Origin: Pseudomonadota bacterium | GTDB taxonomy: Bacteria; Pseudomonadota; Gammaproteobacteria; Steroidobacterales; Steroidobacteraceae | Direction: 5' to 3' | DNA: 64,000 bases | Assembly (NCBI GenBank): GCA_016720075.1 | Contig: JADJXW010000001.1 | Coordinates: 620,001 to 684,000 of the forward strand | In this document: positions 24,299 through 32,987 of the stretch, piece by piece | Position numbering within the stretch: position 1 is the stretch's first letter | Layout: every line of letters starts with the position of its first letter | Notes under the pieces: generated by a model | What the model was told of the DNA's origin: nothing | What the model saw: the letters and a program-made list of their open reading frames with translations, nothing else | The model's database searches: none | Translations under genes and position numbers: made by a program

Positions 24299-24688
24299 AT
24301 GTCGCGGACGACGGATGAACAGCGCAGGCTCGATTTCGTGCTGGAGATGTACCGCGAGGTGCTGATCGCACAGGATTCCTCGAAGGTGGATCGCTACATC
24401 TCGCCGGACTATATCCAGCACAGTTCGCTGGCGCCGCCGGGGCGCGATGCGCTCAAGGCATTCCTCGACATGATCCGCGTGCAGTCACCCGAAGCGAGCA
24501 CGGTCATCCATCGCGCCTTCGTCGAAGGGGATTTCGTGATCTGCCATGTGCACGTCAAGCGTCATCCGGCAGATGCGGGCCTTGCCGTGGTCGACATCTT
24601 CCGTACCGATGGCAAGGCGATCCTCGAGCACTGGGACGTGCTGATGGAAGTGCCGGCCAAACCGGTCAACACCAATTCACTGTTCTGA
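24299..24688 (+). CDS. SnoaL-like polyketide-cyclase-family protein
   Basis: A 129-residue NTF2-fold protein with the SnoaL pattern: FVLEMYREVLIAQDSSKVDRYI, then DYIQHSSLAPPGRDALKAFL, and a C-terminal DIFRTDGKAILEHWDV. Many such proteins are annotated only as nuclear transport factor 2-like. It starts 18 bases after ald with a GAGGGGGA ribosome site and may be co-transcribed with it and with the following SDR. Substrate unknown. Confidence 0.7.
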   Translation: MSRTTDEQRRLDFVLEMYREVLIAQDSSKVDRYISPDYIQHSSLAPPGRDALKAFLDMIRVQSPEASTVIHRAFVEGDFVICHVHVKRHPADAGLAVVDIFRTDGKAILEHWDVLMEVPAKPVNTNSLF

Positions 24689-24712
24689 TCCAGAAGCGGG
24701 CGGGATTTCCAG

Positions 24713-25468
24713 ATGGGCATGAGATTCACGGACAAGGTGGTCGTCGTCATCGGCGGCAACAGCGGCATCGGTCGCGCGGCGGCGCTGGGCTATGCGGCCG
24801 AGGGCGCGAAGGTGGTGATCACCGGGCGCGCCCGGAAGACGCTGGACGAGGTGCAGAAGGAGTTGGGCGCAGGCCACCTGGCCATCCGTTCCGACGTGGG
24901 CGACACCCCGAGCCTGGATGCGGTGATGACCGAGGTGAAGGCCCGCCACGGCCGCATCGACGTGCTGTTCGTGAATGCCGGCATCGGCACCTTCGCGCCC
25001 ATTCCCGAAGTCACGCCGGCGCTGTGGGATGAAGTGCATGCCGTGAACCTGAAGGGCTGCTTCTTCGCCGCGCAGAAGGCCCTGCCGCTGATGGCCGATG
25101 GCGGCGCCATCGTCTTCACCGGTTCCATCGGCAGCGTGCTGGCCGTGCCGGGCAATGTCATCTACGCCGCCGCCAAGGCCGGACTGCGCGCCGTGGCGCG
25201 CATCTTCGCGGTCGAACTGCTGCCGCGCCGCATCCGCGTGAACATGGTCAGCCCCGGCCCGACGGAGACCCCGCTGATCAACCGCAACGTGGGCATGAGC
25301 CCGGATGCGGTGAACGCGCTGCGCGAACGCATGATCGCCGCCACGCCGATGCGCCGCATGGGCGAACCGGAAGAGGTTGCCCGCGCGGTGCTGTTCCTGA
25401 GTTCGGATGAAGCCAGCTTCATCACCGGCGTCGACCTGTTCGTCGACGGTGGTGTGGTGGAGCTCTAG
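24713..25468 (+). CDS. Short-chain dehydrogenase/reductase (SDR)
   Basis: A 251-residue classical SDR with IGGNSGIG (13-20), Arg39 in TGRA, which favours NADP, NAG (88-90), and catalytic Ser138, Tyr151 and Lys155, ending with TGVDLFVDGG. ATG at 24713 or 24719 are both usable. It lies between ald/SnoaL and glnE and probably reduces a ketone or acts on a small alcohol; the specific role is not evident. Confidence 0.8.
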   Translation: MGMRFTDKVVVVIGGNSGIGRAAALGYAAEGAKVVITGRARKTLDEVQKELGAGHLAIRSDVGDTPSLDAVMTEVKARHGRIDVLFVNAGIGTFAPIPEVTPALWDEVHAVNLKGCFFAAQKALPLMADGGAIVFTGSIGSVLAVPGNVIYAAAKAGLRAVARIFAVELLPRRIRVNMVSPGPTETPLINRNVGMSPDAVNALRERMIAATPMRRMGEPEEVARAVLFLSSDEASFITGVDLFVDGGVVEL

Positions 25469-25481
25469 GACGCAGCGGCAA

Positions 25482-28352
25482 GTGACGACGGACCAGGCCC
25501 TGCAGCCCCAGCGACAGCTGGATGAGCTCGCCGCGCGCTCGCCGGCGACCTGGCAATTGCTGCAGGCGCAGCCCGAACTGCGGCAGCAGGCGCTGCGCGT
25601 GCTGACCGGCAGCGAGTTCGTGCTGCGCTCGATGCTGCAGGATGACGGACTGCTGGCCGAGCTTTGGCACAGCGGGGCGCTCGGCAACCCGCGTTCGGCG
25701 ACGGACTACGAGTCGCTGCTGGCGCGCCTGGCCGCCGAAACCCCGCTGGTCGAGGCCGATCTGTCGCGCGAGCTGCGGCGGTTGCGCCGGCGCGAGATGA
25801 CCCGCATCGCCTGGCGCGATATCGCCGGCCTTGCCACCACGGAACAGACCCTGCGCGAGGTGTCGGCATTCGCGACAGCCGTTATCGCCGGCGCCAGTGC
25901 GCTGGCGGCCAGCCTGCTCGCTCCGCGCCATGGCACGCCCCCCGCGCCGGAGGATGCGCTGGTGGTGCTGGGGATGGGCAAGCTGGGTGGCGGCGAGCTG
26001 AACTTCTCTTCCGACGTGGACCTCATCTTCCTGTTTCCCCGCCAGGGGGAAACCACCGGGCCCGCCGTGCTTGAACTGGAGGAGTACTTCACGCGGCAGG
26101 GGCGCCTGCTGATCCGTCTTCTGGATGCGATGACCGAGGAGGGTTTCGTGTTCCGGGTCGACATGCGGCTGCGGCCCTTCGGCGACAGCGGCCCGCTGGT
26201 GGCCAGCTTCGCTTTCTTCGAGGACTACCTGCAGTCCCAGGGCCGCGACTGGGAACGCTATGCCTATGTGAAGACCAGCGCGCTGACTAACGTGGCGGCA
26301 TTCGAGCAGCTGCGCCGCGATGTGCTCAGGCCCTTCGTGTTCCGGCGCTACCTGGACTTCGGTGTCTTCGATGCGCTGCGCGAAATGAAGTCGCTGATCA
26401 GCCGTGACGTGGCGCGCCGCGAGCAGGCCGGCAACCTCAAGCTGGGCGCAGGCGGCATCCGCGAGATCGAGTTCATCGTGCAGGCCTTCCAGCTGGTGCG
26501 CGGCGGGCAGGACAGCGCGTTGCGCCAACCCTCGCTGCTCACGGTGCTGCCGCGCCTGGCCGGCGCGCGCCTGCTGCCGGCGGAGGTGGTGGCCGAGCTT
26601 TCGGTCGCCTATGAATTCCTGCGGCGCGTGGAGAACCGCGTGCAGATGTTCCAGGACGCGCAGACCCACGCGTTGCCTGCGGATGCCACAGATGCCGCGC
26701 GCATCGCCGCCGGCCTCGGGTTCGCGGACCTGCCGGCGCTGTGTGCCGCGCTGGATCAGCAGCGCCGGATCGTTTCCGGTCATTTCGCCGCGCTGTTCGC
26801 CGACAACAACGGCGCGGCGCGCGAGGCGCGGTCGGCCATCGACCTGGCACCTCTGTGGGAGGCGGGCCTGGATCGCGGCCTGCTGCTGGAACAGCTGGCC
26901 GCGGTGTGCGCCGATCCGCCAGCACTGCTGGCGCAGCTTGAAGCGCTGTGCGGCGGCGCGCGCCTGCGGGGCCTGCTCGATACGGGCCGCAAGCGGCTGA
27001 AGATGCTGCTCGAGCTGCTGCTCGCGGAGCAGCAGGCCGCGCGCGACATGCCCGCCCTGCGGCGCATCTTTGCGGTGCTGGAGGCCATCGGCCAGCGTTC
27101 GGCCTATTTCTCGCTGCTCGTCGAGCATCGCGGTGCGCGCCTGAGGCTCGTGGAGATCGCGGGCTACGGCGATTTTCTGGCCACGCAGCTCGCGGCCAGC
27201 CCGGTGCTGCTCGATGAACTGATCGACGAGCGCTGGCGCCAGTCGCTGCCCGACCGCGCCCAGCTTGAAACCGAACTCCAGGCGCGGCTGGCCGAAGTGG
27301 CCGAAGAGGACGTGGATCGCCAGGTCGAGGCGCTGTGCCGCTTCAAGCAGGCCGCGGTATTCCGGGTGGCGCTGGCAGACCTTTCCGCGTCGTTGCCGCT
27401 GATGTCCGTGAGCGATCGGCTTACCGAGATCGCCGAGATCATCGTGCAGCGCGCGCTCGAGTTTGCCTGGAGCCAGATGACCGCGCAGCTCGGCGAACCG
27501 GGTTGCGTGGAGGATGAAGCCGCGCCCGGGGGCGCCCGACGGGCCGTGCGCGTGGCGGCGCTGGGCTATGGAAAACTGGGCGGATTCGAACTGGGATATG
27601 GGTCGGATCTGGACCTGGTGTTCCTGCACGACTCCACCGGCAGCGCGCAGGAAACCGATCGCGCCTCACCGGTGGACAACCAGGTGTTCTTCCTGCGCTT
27701 CGCGCAGCGCCTGATCCACCTTCTCACCATGCATTCGGCCGCTGGCCGGCTGTACGAGGTCGACGTGCGGCTGCGCCCCTCGGGCAAGGGTGGCTTCCTG
27801 GTCACCAGCATCGAGGCGTTCCGCCGCTACCAGTTCGAGGAAGCCTGGACCTGGGAGCACCAGGCCCTGCTGCATGCGCGGACCGTCGCCGGCAATTCCG
27901 ACCTGCGCCAGCGCATCGAGGCGCTGCGGCTCACGGTGCTGCGCGGCGCGGTCAAGCGCGGCGACCTGCGCGCGAAGGTGGCCGAGATGCGCGAGCGCAT
28001 GCGCCGCGAGCTGTCGGGCGCGCAGCCCGGGCAGTTCGACCTGAAGCAGGATCGCGGCGGCATCGCCGATATCGAGTTCCTGGCCCAGTACTGGGCGCTG
28101 CGCTGGGCCGATGAGTATCCGCCCGTGGTGCATTTCTCGGACACCATCCGCCAGCTCGAATCGGTGGCCTCGGCCGCGCTGGTGCCGCAGGAGCAGGTGG
28201 ATCAGCTGGTCGCCGCCTATCAGCGCTACCGGCAGGCGGCGCACCGCCGGTCGCTGGAAGGCCAGCCCGGCGTGCTGGATGCCGGTCAGTTCGGCGCCGA
28301 ACGGGAGCAGGTGGCCGCGATCTGGCGCGTCACGATGGAGGAGCCCGTATAA
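25482..28352 (+). CDS. glnE: Bifunctional glutamine synthetase adenylyltransferase/adenylyl-removing enzyme
   Basis: 956 residues, the usual GlnE size. Two nucleotidyltransferase domains are seen: the deadenylylating one with GMGKLGGGELNFSSDVDLIF and the adenylylating one with GYGKLGGFELGYGSDLDLVF, separated by helical regulatory regions. It tunes glutamine synthetase according to PII state in the cytoplasm. The GTG at 25482 is chosen because longer starts overlap the upstream SDR gene. It is followed with a 1-base overlap by a zinc-finger protein gene. Confidence 0.95.
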   Translation: MTTDQALQPQRQLDELAARSPATWQLLQAQPELRQQALRVLTGSEFVLRSMLQDDGLLAELWHSGALGNPRSATDYESLLARLAAETPLVEADLSRELRRLRRREMTRIAWRDIAGLATTEQTLREVSAFATAVIAGASALAASLLAPRHGTPPAPEDALVVLGMGKLGGGELNFSSDVDLIFLFPRQGETTGPAVLELEEYFTRQGRLLIRLLDAMTEEGFVFRVDMRLRPFGDSGPLVASFAFFEDYLQSQGRDWERYAYVKTSALTNVAAFEQLRRDVLRPFVFRRYLDFGVFDALREMKSLISRDVARREQAGNLKLGAGGIREIEFIVQAFQLVRGGQDSALRQPSLLTVLPRLAGARLLPAEVVAELSVAYEFLRRVENRVQMFQDAQTHALPADATDAARIAAGLGFADLPALCAALDQQRRIVSGHFAALFADNNGAAREARSAIDLAPLWEAGLDRGLLLEQLAAVCADPPALLAQLEALCGGARLRGLLDTGRKRLKMLLELLLAEQQAARDMPALRRIFAVLEAIGQRSAYFSLLVEHRGARLRLVEIAGYGDFLATQLAASPVLLDELIDERWRQSLPDRAQLETELQARLAEVAEEDVDRQVEALCRFKQAAVFRVALADLSASLPLMSVSDRLTEIAEIIVQRALEFAWSQMTAQLGEPGCVEDEAAPGGARRAVRVAALGYGKLGGFELGYGSDLDLVFLHDSTGSAQETDRASPVDNQVFFLRFAQRLIHLLTMHSAAGRLYEVDVRLRPSGKGGFLVTSIEAFRRYQFEEAWTWEHQALLHARTVAGNSDLRQRIEALRLTVLRGAVKRGDLRAKVAEMRERMRRELSGAQPGQFDLKQDRGGIADIEFLAQYWALRWADEYPPVVHFSDTIRQLESVASAALVPQEQVDQLVAAYQRYRQAAHRRSLEGQPGVLDAGQFGAEREQVAAIWRVTMEEPV

Positions 28353-28555
28353 TGCAGTTCATGTCCACACCCGCATCGATGCTGCCGGCCAATGCCTCGA
28401 AGACCTACGAGATCGAGGCTTCGGATCTGCCCCTGTCATGTCCCAGCCCGGAGATGACACTGTGGAATTCGCATCCGCGGGTCTTCCTTCCCATCGAACA
28501 GACCGGCAGCGCCAAGTGCCCCTACTGCGGCGCCGAATACACGCTGCGTCGCTGA
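28352..28555 (+). CDS. zf-CHCC domain protein
   Basis: A 67-residue protein with the CHCC zinc-finger ligands Cys30, His41, Cys56 and Cys59 (CPYCG). The family is related to the mitochondrial complex I accessory subunit NDUFS6; its bacterial role is unclear. The ATG overlaps the glnE stop as TAATG and has GGAGGAG upstream. It is frequent in proteobacterial genomes. Confidence 0.8.
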   Translation: MQFMSTPASMLPANASKTYEIEASDLPLSCPSPEMTLWNSHPRVFLPIEQTGSAKCPYCGAEYTLRR

Positions 28556-28583
28556 ACTGTCTGTTGTCGGGCGGTGCTGCGCG

Positions 28584-29321
28584 ATGAGCCAGTCCGCCGA
28601 CGCGCTGCGGCTGCTGCGCACTTCCACTCACGGGCCCGGCGGCGTTGGCGCGGTGCTGTGCAATGCCTCCGCGGGGGTCGAAGCCACCGTGGCCTGGTTC
28701 GAGCCACGCTACTGGATCGCGCGCGGCGCCGCGCAGGGCGCGCTTGCCGGTCGCGGCAATACCACACTGTTTGAACACGCCGGCCGCCGCTATGTTCTGC
28801 GGCACTACCGGCGTGGCGGGCTCGTCGCGCGCTTCAACGCGGATCGCTTCCTGTGGATATCGGAACTGCGCTCGCGCCCGGTGCGGGAACTCACGCTCAA
28901 CCTGAAGCTGCATGCCGCCGGTCTGCCGGTGCCGCTGCCGGTGGCCGCGCGCTACGAGCGTGAGGGGCTGCTGTATCGCGCCGACATCATCACCGAATAC
29001 CTGCCCGACACGCGCACGCTGGCGGCAAGCCTCGCCGACGGCGAAGTGGGACTGCAGGCCTGGGCCGCCATCGGCCGCTGCATCCGGCGCTTCCACGACC
29101 ATGGCCTGTGCCATGCCGACCTGAACGCGCACAACATCCTGCTGCGCGGCGAAGAGGTGTTGCTGGTGGATTTCGATCGCTGCGCGCGCCGACCACCGGG
29201 GCTGTGGCGCGATGCGAACCTCGCGCGGTTGCGACGCTCGCTCGACAAGCTGGAGGATGCGCGCCCGCAGCGCCGCTTCGACGAGGCGCAGTGGCACTGC
29301 CTGCTGGCCGCCTACTTCTGA
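28584..29321 (+). CDS. kdkA: 3-deoxy-D-manno-octulosonic acid (Kdo) kinase
   Basis: This 245-residue lipopolysaccharide-core kinase phosphorylates the Kdo residue at the inner membrane's cytoplasmic face. Kinase-fold motifs are visible: HADLNAHNIL with Asp179 and Asn184, and VDFDR with Asp196 as the metal-binding Asp. It lies 2 bases ahead of waaA, the Kdo transferase, which matches the pathway order and supports the call. Confidence 0.87.
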   Translation: MSQSADALRLLRTSTHGPGGVGAVLCNASAGVEATVAWFEPRYWIARGAAQGALAGRGNTTLFEHAGRRYVLRHYRRGGLVARFNADRFLWISELRSRPVRELTLNLKLHAAGLPVPLPVAARYEREGLLYRADIITEYLPDTRTLAASLADGEVGLQAWAAIGRCIRRFHDHGLCHADLNAHNILLRGEEVLLVDFDRCARRPPGLWRDANLARLRRSLDKLEDARPQRRFDEAQWHCLLAAYF

Positions 29322-29323
29322 CC

Positions 29324-30685
29324 ATGGCGCGCGTGCTGTACTCGCTGCTGCTGCGGCTGGCGCTGCCGGCCCAGGTGCTGCGCCATCTGTGGCGTGGCTG
29401 GCGCAGTCCGCAGCATCGAGGCAGCCTGCGCGCGCACCTGGCGCTGGGCCTGCCGGCCCGGACCGACAGGCCGCTGTGGCTGCACGCGGCATCGGTGGGT
29501 GAGGTGCAGGGTCTCTCGCCGCTGGTGCGGGAACTGCGCCGCGCGCTGCCCGGGTTGCCGCTGCTCATCACGGTGGGCACCGCCACGGGACTGGCGCGCG
29601 CGCGCCAGCATTTCGCCGCCTCGTCCGATCACGCCGTCACTGCCGCGCCGCTGACGCTGATGGCCGCGCCGTGGGACCTGCCCGGCGCCGCGCGACGGTT
29701 CATCGCTTCGCAGCGACCCTGCGCGGCGGTTTTCATCGAGACCGAGCTGTGGCCGAACCTGCTGCGCGAGGCCGCGGTGGCCGATGTCGCGCTGCTGCTG
29801 GCCAGCGCGCGCGTGTCGGCGGCGTCGACGCGCCGCTATCGACGTTGGGCCAGCGGCCTGATGCGCGACACGGTGCGCCGCTTCAGCCGGATTGGCGCGC
29901 AGTCGATGGCCGATCGTGAGCGCTTCATGCTGCTGGGCGCCGAGCCCGGTGCGGTGGAATGCTGGGGCAACCTGAAGTTCGATTTCGTGCCGCCATCGGG
30001 TGTGGCGGAGCAGGGGCGGGCGATGCGGGCGCGGCTCGCGCCGGACAGGTCGATGTGGGTGGCGGGCAGCACGCATGCGGGCGAGGAAGTGGCCTGCCTG
30101 CAGGCGCAGTCCTTGTTGCGCGAAACGGCCGCAGCCCACGGCATGGCGGCGCCGCTGCTGGTCATCGCGCCGCGCAGGCCCGAGCGCTTCGAGGAGGTGG
30201 CGCGGCTGGTCGTAGACAGCGGCGCATCGCTGCAGCGTCATTCCACGCTGGCGCCAGGCCGCGAGGGCGACGTGCTGCTGGTGGATGAACTGGGCGCGTT
30301 GCTGCCCTACTACGCTGCGGCCGATGTGGCCTTCGTCGGTGGCAGCCTCGTGCCCGTAGGCGGGCACAACCTGCTTGAACCCGCTGCGCTGGCCAGGCCG
30401 GTGCTGGCCGGTCCGCACACCGGCAATGCGCCCGATGTGGCGCGTCTGCTCGAGGGTGCGGGGGGCCTGGCCCGCGTGCGCGATGCGGGCGAACTGGCTG
30501 CCACGCTCTTGGAGCTGCTGGGGAACCCGGCGCAGGCGCGCCGGGCGGGGGAGGCCGCGGCCGCGGTCGTGGCCGCCAATGGCGGCGCCACGACGCGGGC
30601 GCTCGAAGCGATTACTGCTGTGCTGCGGGCGCGGCAGGAGCAGCAGGCGCCGGGCGGCCCGACGGCACGGTCAGCATCCGGTTGA
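29324..30685 (+). CDS. waaA: 3-deoxy-D-manno-octulosonic acid (Kdo) transferase
   Basis: A 453-residue GT30 enzyme that adds Kdo to lipid A precursor. It begins MARVLYSLLLRLALPAQ (membrane anchor), then has HAASVGEVQGLSPLV and TGLARAR of the acceptor half, and GHNLLEPAALARPVLAGPHT of the donor half. The ATG at 29324 is chosen since earlier starts lie inside kdkA. The last 74 bases overlap the 3' end of the convergent tolC gene, which explains the extended C terminus. Confidence 0.92.
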   Translation: MARVLYSLLLRLALPAQVLRHLWRGWRSPQHRGSLRAHLALGLPARTDRPLWLHAASVGEVQGLSPLVRELRRALPGLPLLITVGTATGLARARQHFAASSDHAVTAAPLTLMAAPWDLPGAARRFIASQRPCAAVFIETELWPNLLREAAVADVALLLASARVSAASTRRYRRWASGLMRDTVRRFSRIGAQSMADRERFMLLGAEPGAVECWGNLKFDFVPPSGVAEQGRAMRARLAPDRSMWVAGSTHAGEEVACLQAQSLLRETAAAHGMAAPLLVIAPRRPERFEEVARLVVDSGASLQRHSTLAPGREGDVLLVDELGALLPYYAAADVAFVGGSLVPVGGHNLLEPAALARPVLAGPHTGNAPDVARLLEGAGGLARVRDAGELAATLLELLGNPAQARRAGEAAAAVVAANGGATTRALEAITAVLRARQEQQAPGGPTARSASG

Positions 30686-32045
30686 TCTGCTCGACGATCG
30701 AACGGTCCAGGTCGCCGGCGGCCAGGCGCAGCTGGATCATGTTGTTCAGGTAGGAATACTTGGCGGCCGAGAAGCTGGTCTGCGCCTGGATGAGCAGGCG
30801 GCGCGAGTTCAGAACGTCCACCGTGGTGCGGGTGCCCACTTCATAGCCGGCCTCGGTGGCGGCCAGCGCGGTACGGCTGGATTCCAGCGCCTGCTTCAGC
30901 GCCTGCACGCGGGCGATTTCGCTGATCACACCCTGATAAGCATCCCGCGCATTGCGTTCGGTGGTGCGCGAGGTGCGCTCGAGGCGTTCCTTGGCGGCGA
31001 TCCAGCGGTACTGGCTCTCGCGCACGCGCGACTGCGTGACCCCGCCACTGAACAGCGGCATGGTGACCTGCAGCGAAAGCGACTTGCCGTAGGTTTCCGC
31101 GGCATTGTTGGTGGTCGTGCCGCTGGTTGAAATGCGCCGGCCGTCAGAGTCGGAGAAGGTGCGGCCGGCAACCAGGTCGATGCTGGGCAGGTGGCCGCCA
31201 AAGGCCGAGCGCACCTGGTCGCGCGCGATGTCGGCCGCCAGGCGGCTGGAGATGAGCGCTGCGTTCTGTTCCATGGCCGTGCGCACCCAGTCATCTTCCG
31301 ACACGGGGTTCGGGGCCATCAGCGGCATGTCTTCACCGGGCTCGTTCAGCGGGCCGGGCATTTCACCGATCGTGGCGCGAAGCTGCTCTTCGGCGCTGGC
31401 CAGCGCGCGCTTGGCGGCGATGACCGCGGCGGCCGCATTGTCGCGCTCGGCGCGTGTTTCCTGCACGTCGGTGATGGCGATGAGACCCACCTCGAAGCGC
31501 CGCTCGGCCTGCTGCAGCTGCAGCGCCACGGCATCGCGCGCGGCCTCGTTGGCCTCGACGGTGTCCTGCGCCTGCAGCACGGTGAAGTACTGCTGCGCCA
31601 CGCGCTGCGCCAGCGTCTGCAGGGCGGTGAGGTAGTCGGCCTCGGACTGCGCCACTTCGTGGCTGGCCATGCGCAGGTTCACCCAGTTGGCCCACGAGAA
31701 CACGCTCTGGCGGATCGTGAGGCCCCACTGGTCGTTGTTGTTGATGCCGTTGCCGCTGTTGTCGCTGCGCACAGGCGGGCTGGTGCCGAGCTGGAGTTCG
31801 TTGAAGCCGGTGCCATCGCTCCAGCTACGGCTGCGGCCGGCGCTGCCATTGATCTGCGGCAGCAGCGCGCCGAGCGCCTGGGGCTTGGCCTCATGCACGG
31901 CGCGGCGCGTGGCCTCGGCCTCGCGAATCAGAGGATCGTTGACCAGTGCCTGGTCGTAGACCGACAGCAGGTCCGCGCCCTGGGCGGGGGCGGCGAGCAG
32001 CGTGGCGACGCCGGCGAGACCAGACCAGATCAATCCGCGTTTCAT
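30612..32045 (-). CDS. tolC: TolC-type outer membrane efflux protein
   Basis: A 477-residue outer-membrane channel with a Sec signal (MKRGLIWSGLAGVATLLAAPAQG) and the duplicated long helical TolC repeats. Examples are LLSVYDQALVNDPLIREAE near the N terminus and EAGYEVGTRTTVDVLNSRRL near the C terminus. The C-terminal tail is rich in Ala/Pro. It serves tripartite efflux pumps and type I secretion. The Pcm-like methyltransferase gene lies 79 bases upstream, a common arrangement. The 3' end shares 74 bases with waaA. Confidence 0.93.
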   Translation of the reverse strand: MKRGLIWSGLAGVATLLAAPAQGADLLSVYDQALVNDPLIREAEATRRAVHEAKPQALGALLPQINGSAGRSRSWSDGTGFNELQLGTSPPVRSDNSGNGINNNDQWGLTIRQSVFSWANWVNLRMASHEVAQSEADYLTALQTLAQRVAQQYFTVLQAQDTVEANEAARDAVALQLQQAERRFEVGLIAITDVQETRAERDNAAAAVIAAKRALASAEEQLRATIGEMPGPLNEPGEDMPLMAPNPVSEDDWVRTAMEQNAALISSRLAADIARDQVRSAFGGHLPSIDLVAGRTFSDSDGRRISTSGTTTNNAAETYGKSLSLQVTMPLFSGGVTQSRVRESQYRWIAAKERLERTSRTTERNARDAYQGVISEIARVQALKQALESSRTALAATEAGYEVGTRTTVDVLNSRRLLIQAQTSFSAAKYSYLNNMIQLRLAAGDLDRSIVEQINRMLTVPSGRPAPAAPAAPAAQQ

Positions 32046-32124
32046 TGTGGCTTTTTCCCGAAGCTGTTGAATATCCGATATTGAGAGCGGTTGACCGGGC
32101 CTCAAGTTCCCGGTCCGGACCGAT

Positions 32125-32781
32125 TCAGAAGGTGAACCCCGCAACCGTCGGTGCATGGTCCAGTGGGTCTACCACCGTTTCGAAAAGGCCGAAGCGGCTT
32201 GCCGTTCCCGAAGCATCTAGTCTCGTCAGCGTGGCTTCCATTACAGGGGCAGCGCCGATGACCACATACAGGCGTCCACCGGGCTTCAGCCAGGCCTCGA
32301 AGCGGGGATCCGCGACGGGCAGCGACCCGGTGATGACGATGGCGTCGAAGCGCGGCGAACCCGCGTCCCACGCAAAAGCGTCGGCTTCTTCCACTTCGGC
32401 ATTGCCGATCGCGGCGGCGGCCAGGTTGGCGCGGGCGCGCTGGGCCAGCGCAGGCCGGATCTCAAGGCTCAGAACATGGGTTGCCAGCATTGCAAGGCAC
32501 GCGGTGACATAGCCCGAGCCGGTGCCGATCTCCAGCACCCGGTCGCCGCGCTTGAGGGCGATGGCCTGCAGCAGCCGTCCGGCCACCGAGGGCCTGAGCA
32601 TGTGCTGTCCGTCGCCCAGGGCAATGGGCAGGTCGCCATAGGTGGCTCCGCGCCAGGCTTCCGGAACGAACAGTTCCCGGCGCAGGCGCTGCATGACATC
32701 GAGCACCTGCTCATCGAGCACGGACCAGGCACGAACCTGCTGGAAGGTCATCTGCGATCGGGCGGCGGAATGGGCTTGCAT
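32125..32781 (-). CDS. Protein-L-isoaspartate O-methyltransferase-like protein
   Basis: A 218-residue class I SAM methyltransferase with motif I VLEIGTGSGYVT (82-93) and the Pcm-like N-terminal half ending in LFVPEAWRGATYGDLPIALG. The canonical Ser-Gln-Pro of true Pcm enzymes after that segment is replaced by GDGQHMLRPSVAG, as in the paralogues that lie upstream of tolC. It may therefore not repair isoaspartate. The ATG at 32781 fits the family start. It may share a promoter with tolC. Confidence 0.75.
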   Translation of the reverse strand: MQAHSAARSQMTFQQVRAWSVLDEQVLDVMQRLRRELFVPEAWRGATYGDLPIALGDGQHMLRPSVAGRLLQAIALKRGDRVLEIGTGSGYVTACLAMLATHVLSLEIRPALAQRARANLAAAAIGNAEVEEADAFAWDAGSPRFDAIVITGSLPVADPRFEAWLKPGGRLYVVIGAAPVMEATLTRLDASGTASRFGLFETVVDPLDHAPTVAGFTF

Positions 32782-32987
32782 TGAACTTATTCGGGTCACG
32801 AACCGGGGATATTGAAGGTTACGGGGATTTGCGCTCCCTGCCAACAACATCAGGTAGCTGATCTTTTTAATTCAATGCTGGCGGCAACTTATGCGTGCAG
32901 TTATGTCCAACCAGGTCTGTTGCCATATGGCGACTAGGCTATTCTGCCCCTCTCGTCCACGAACTCCTCCACAGTTCCACGCCAAAC

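Noticed and set aside
25422..27629. 735-codon minus-strand frame inside glnE
   Set aside because: Antisense of a clear glnE gene; low-complexity Gln/Arg/His composition and no domain.
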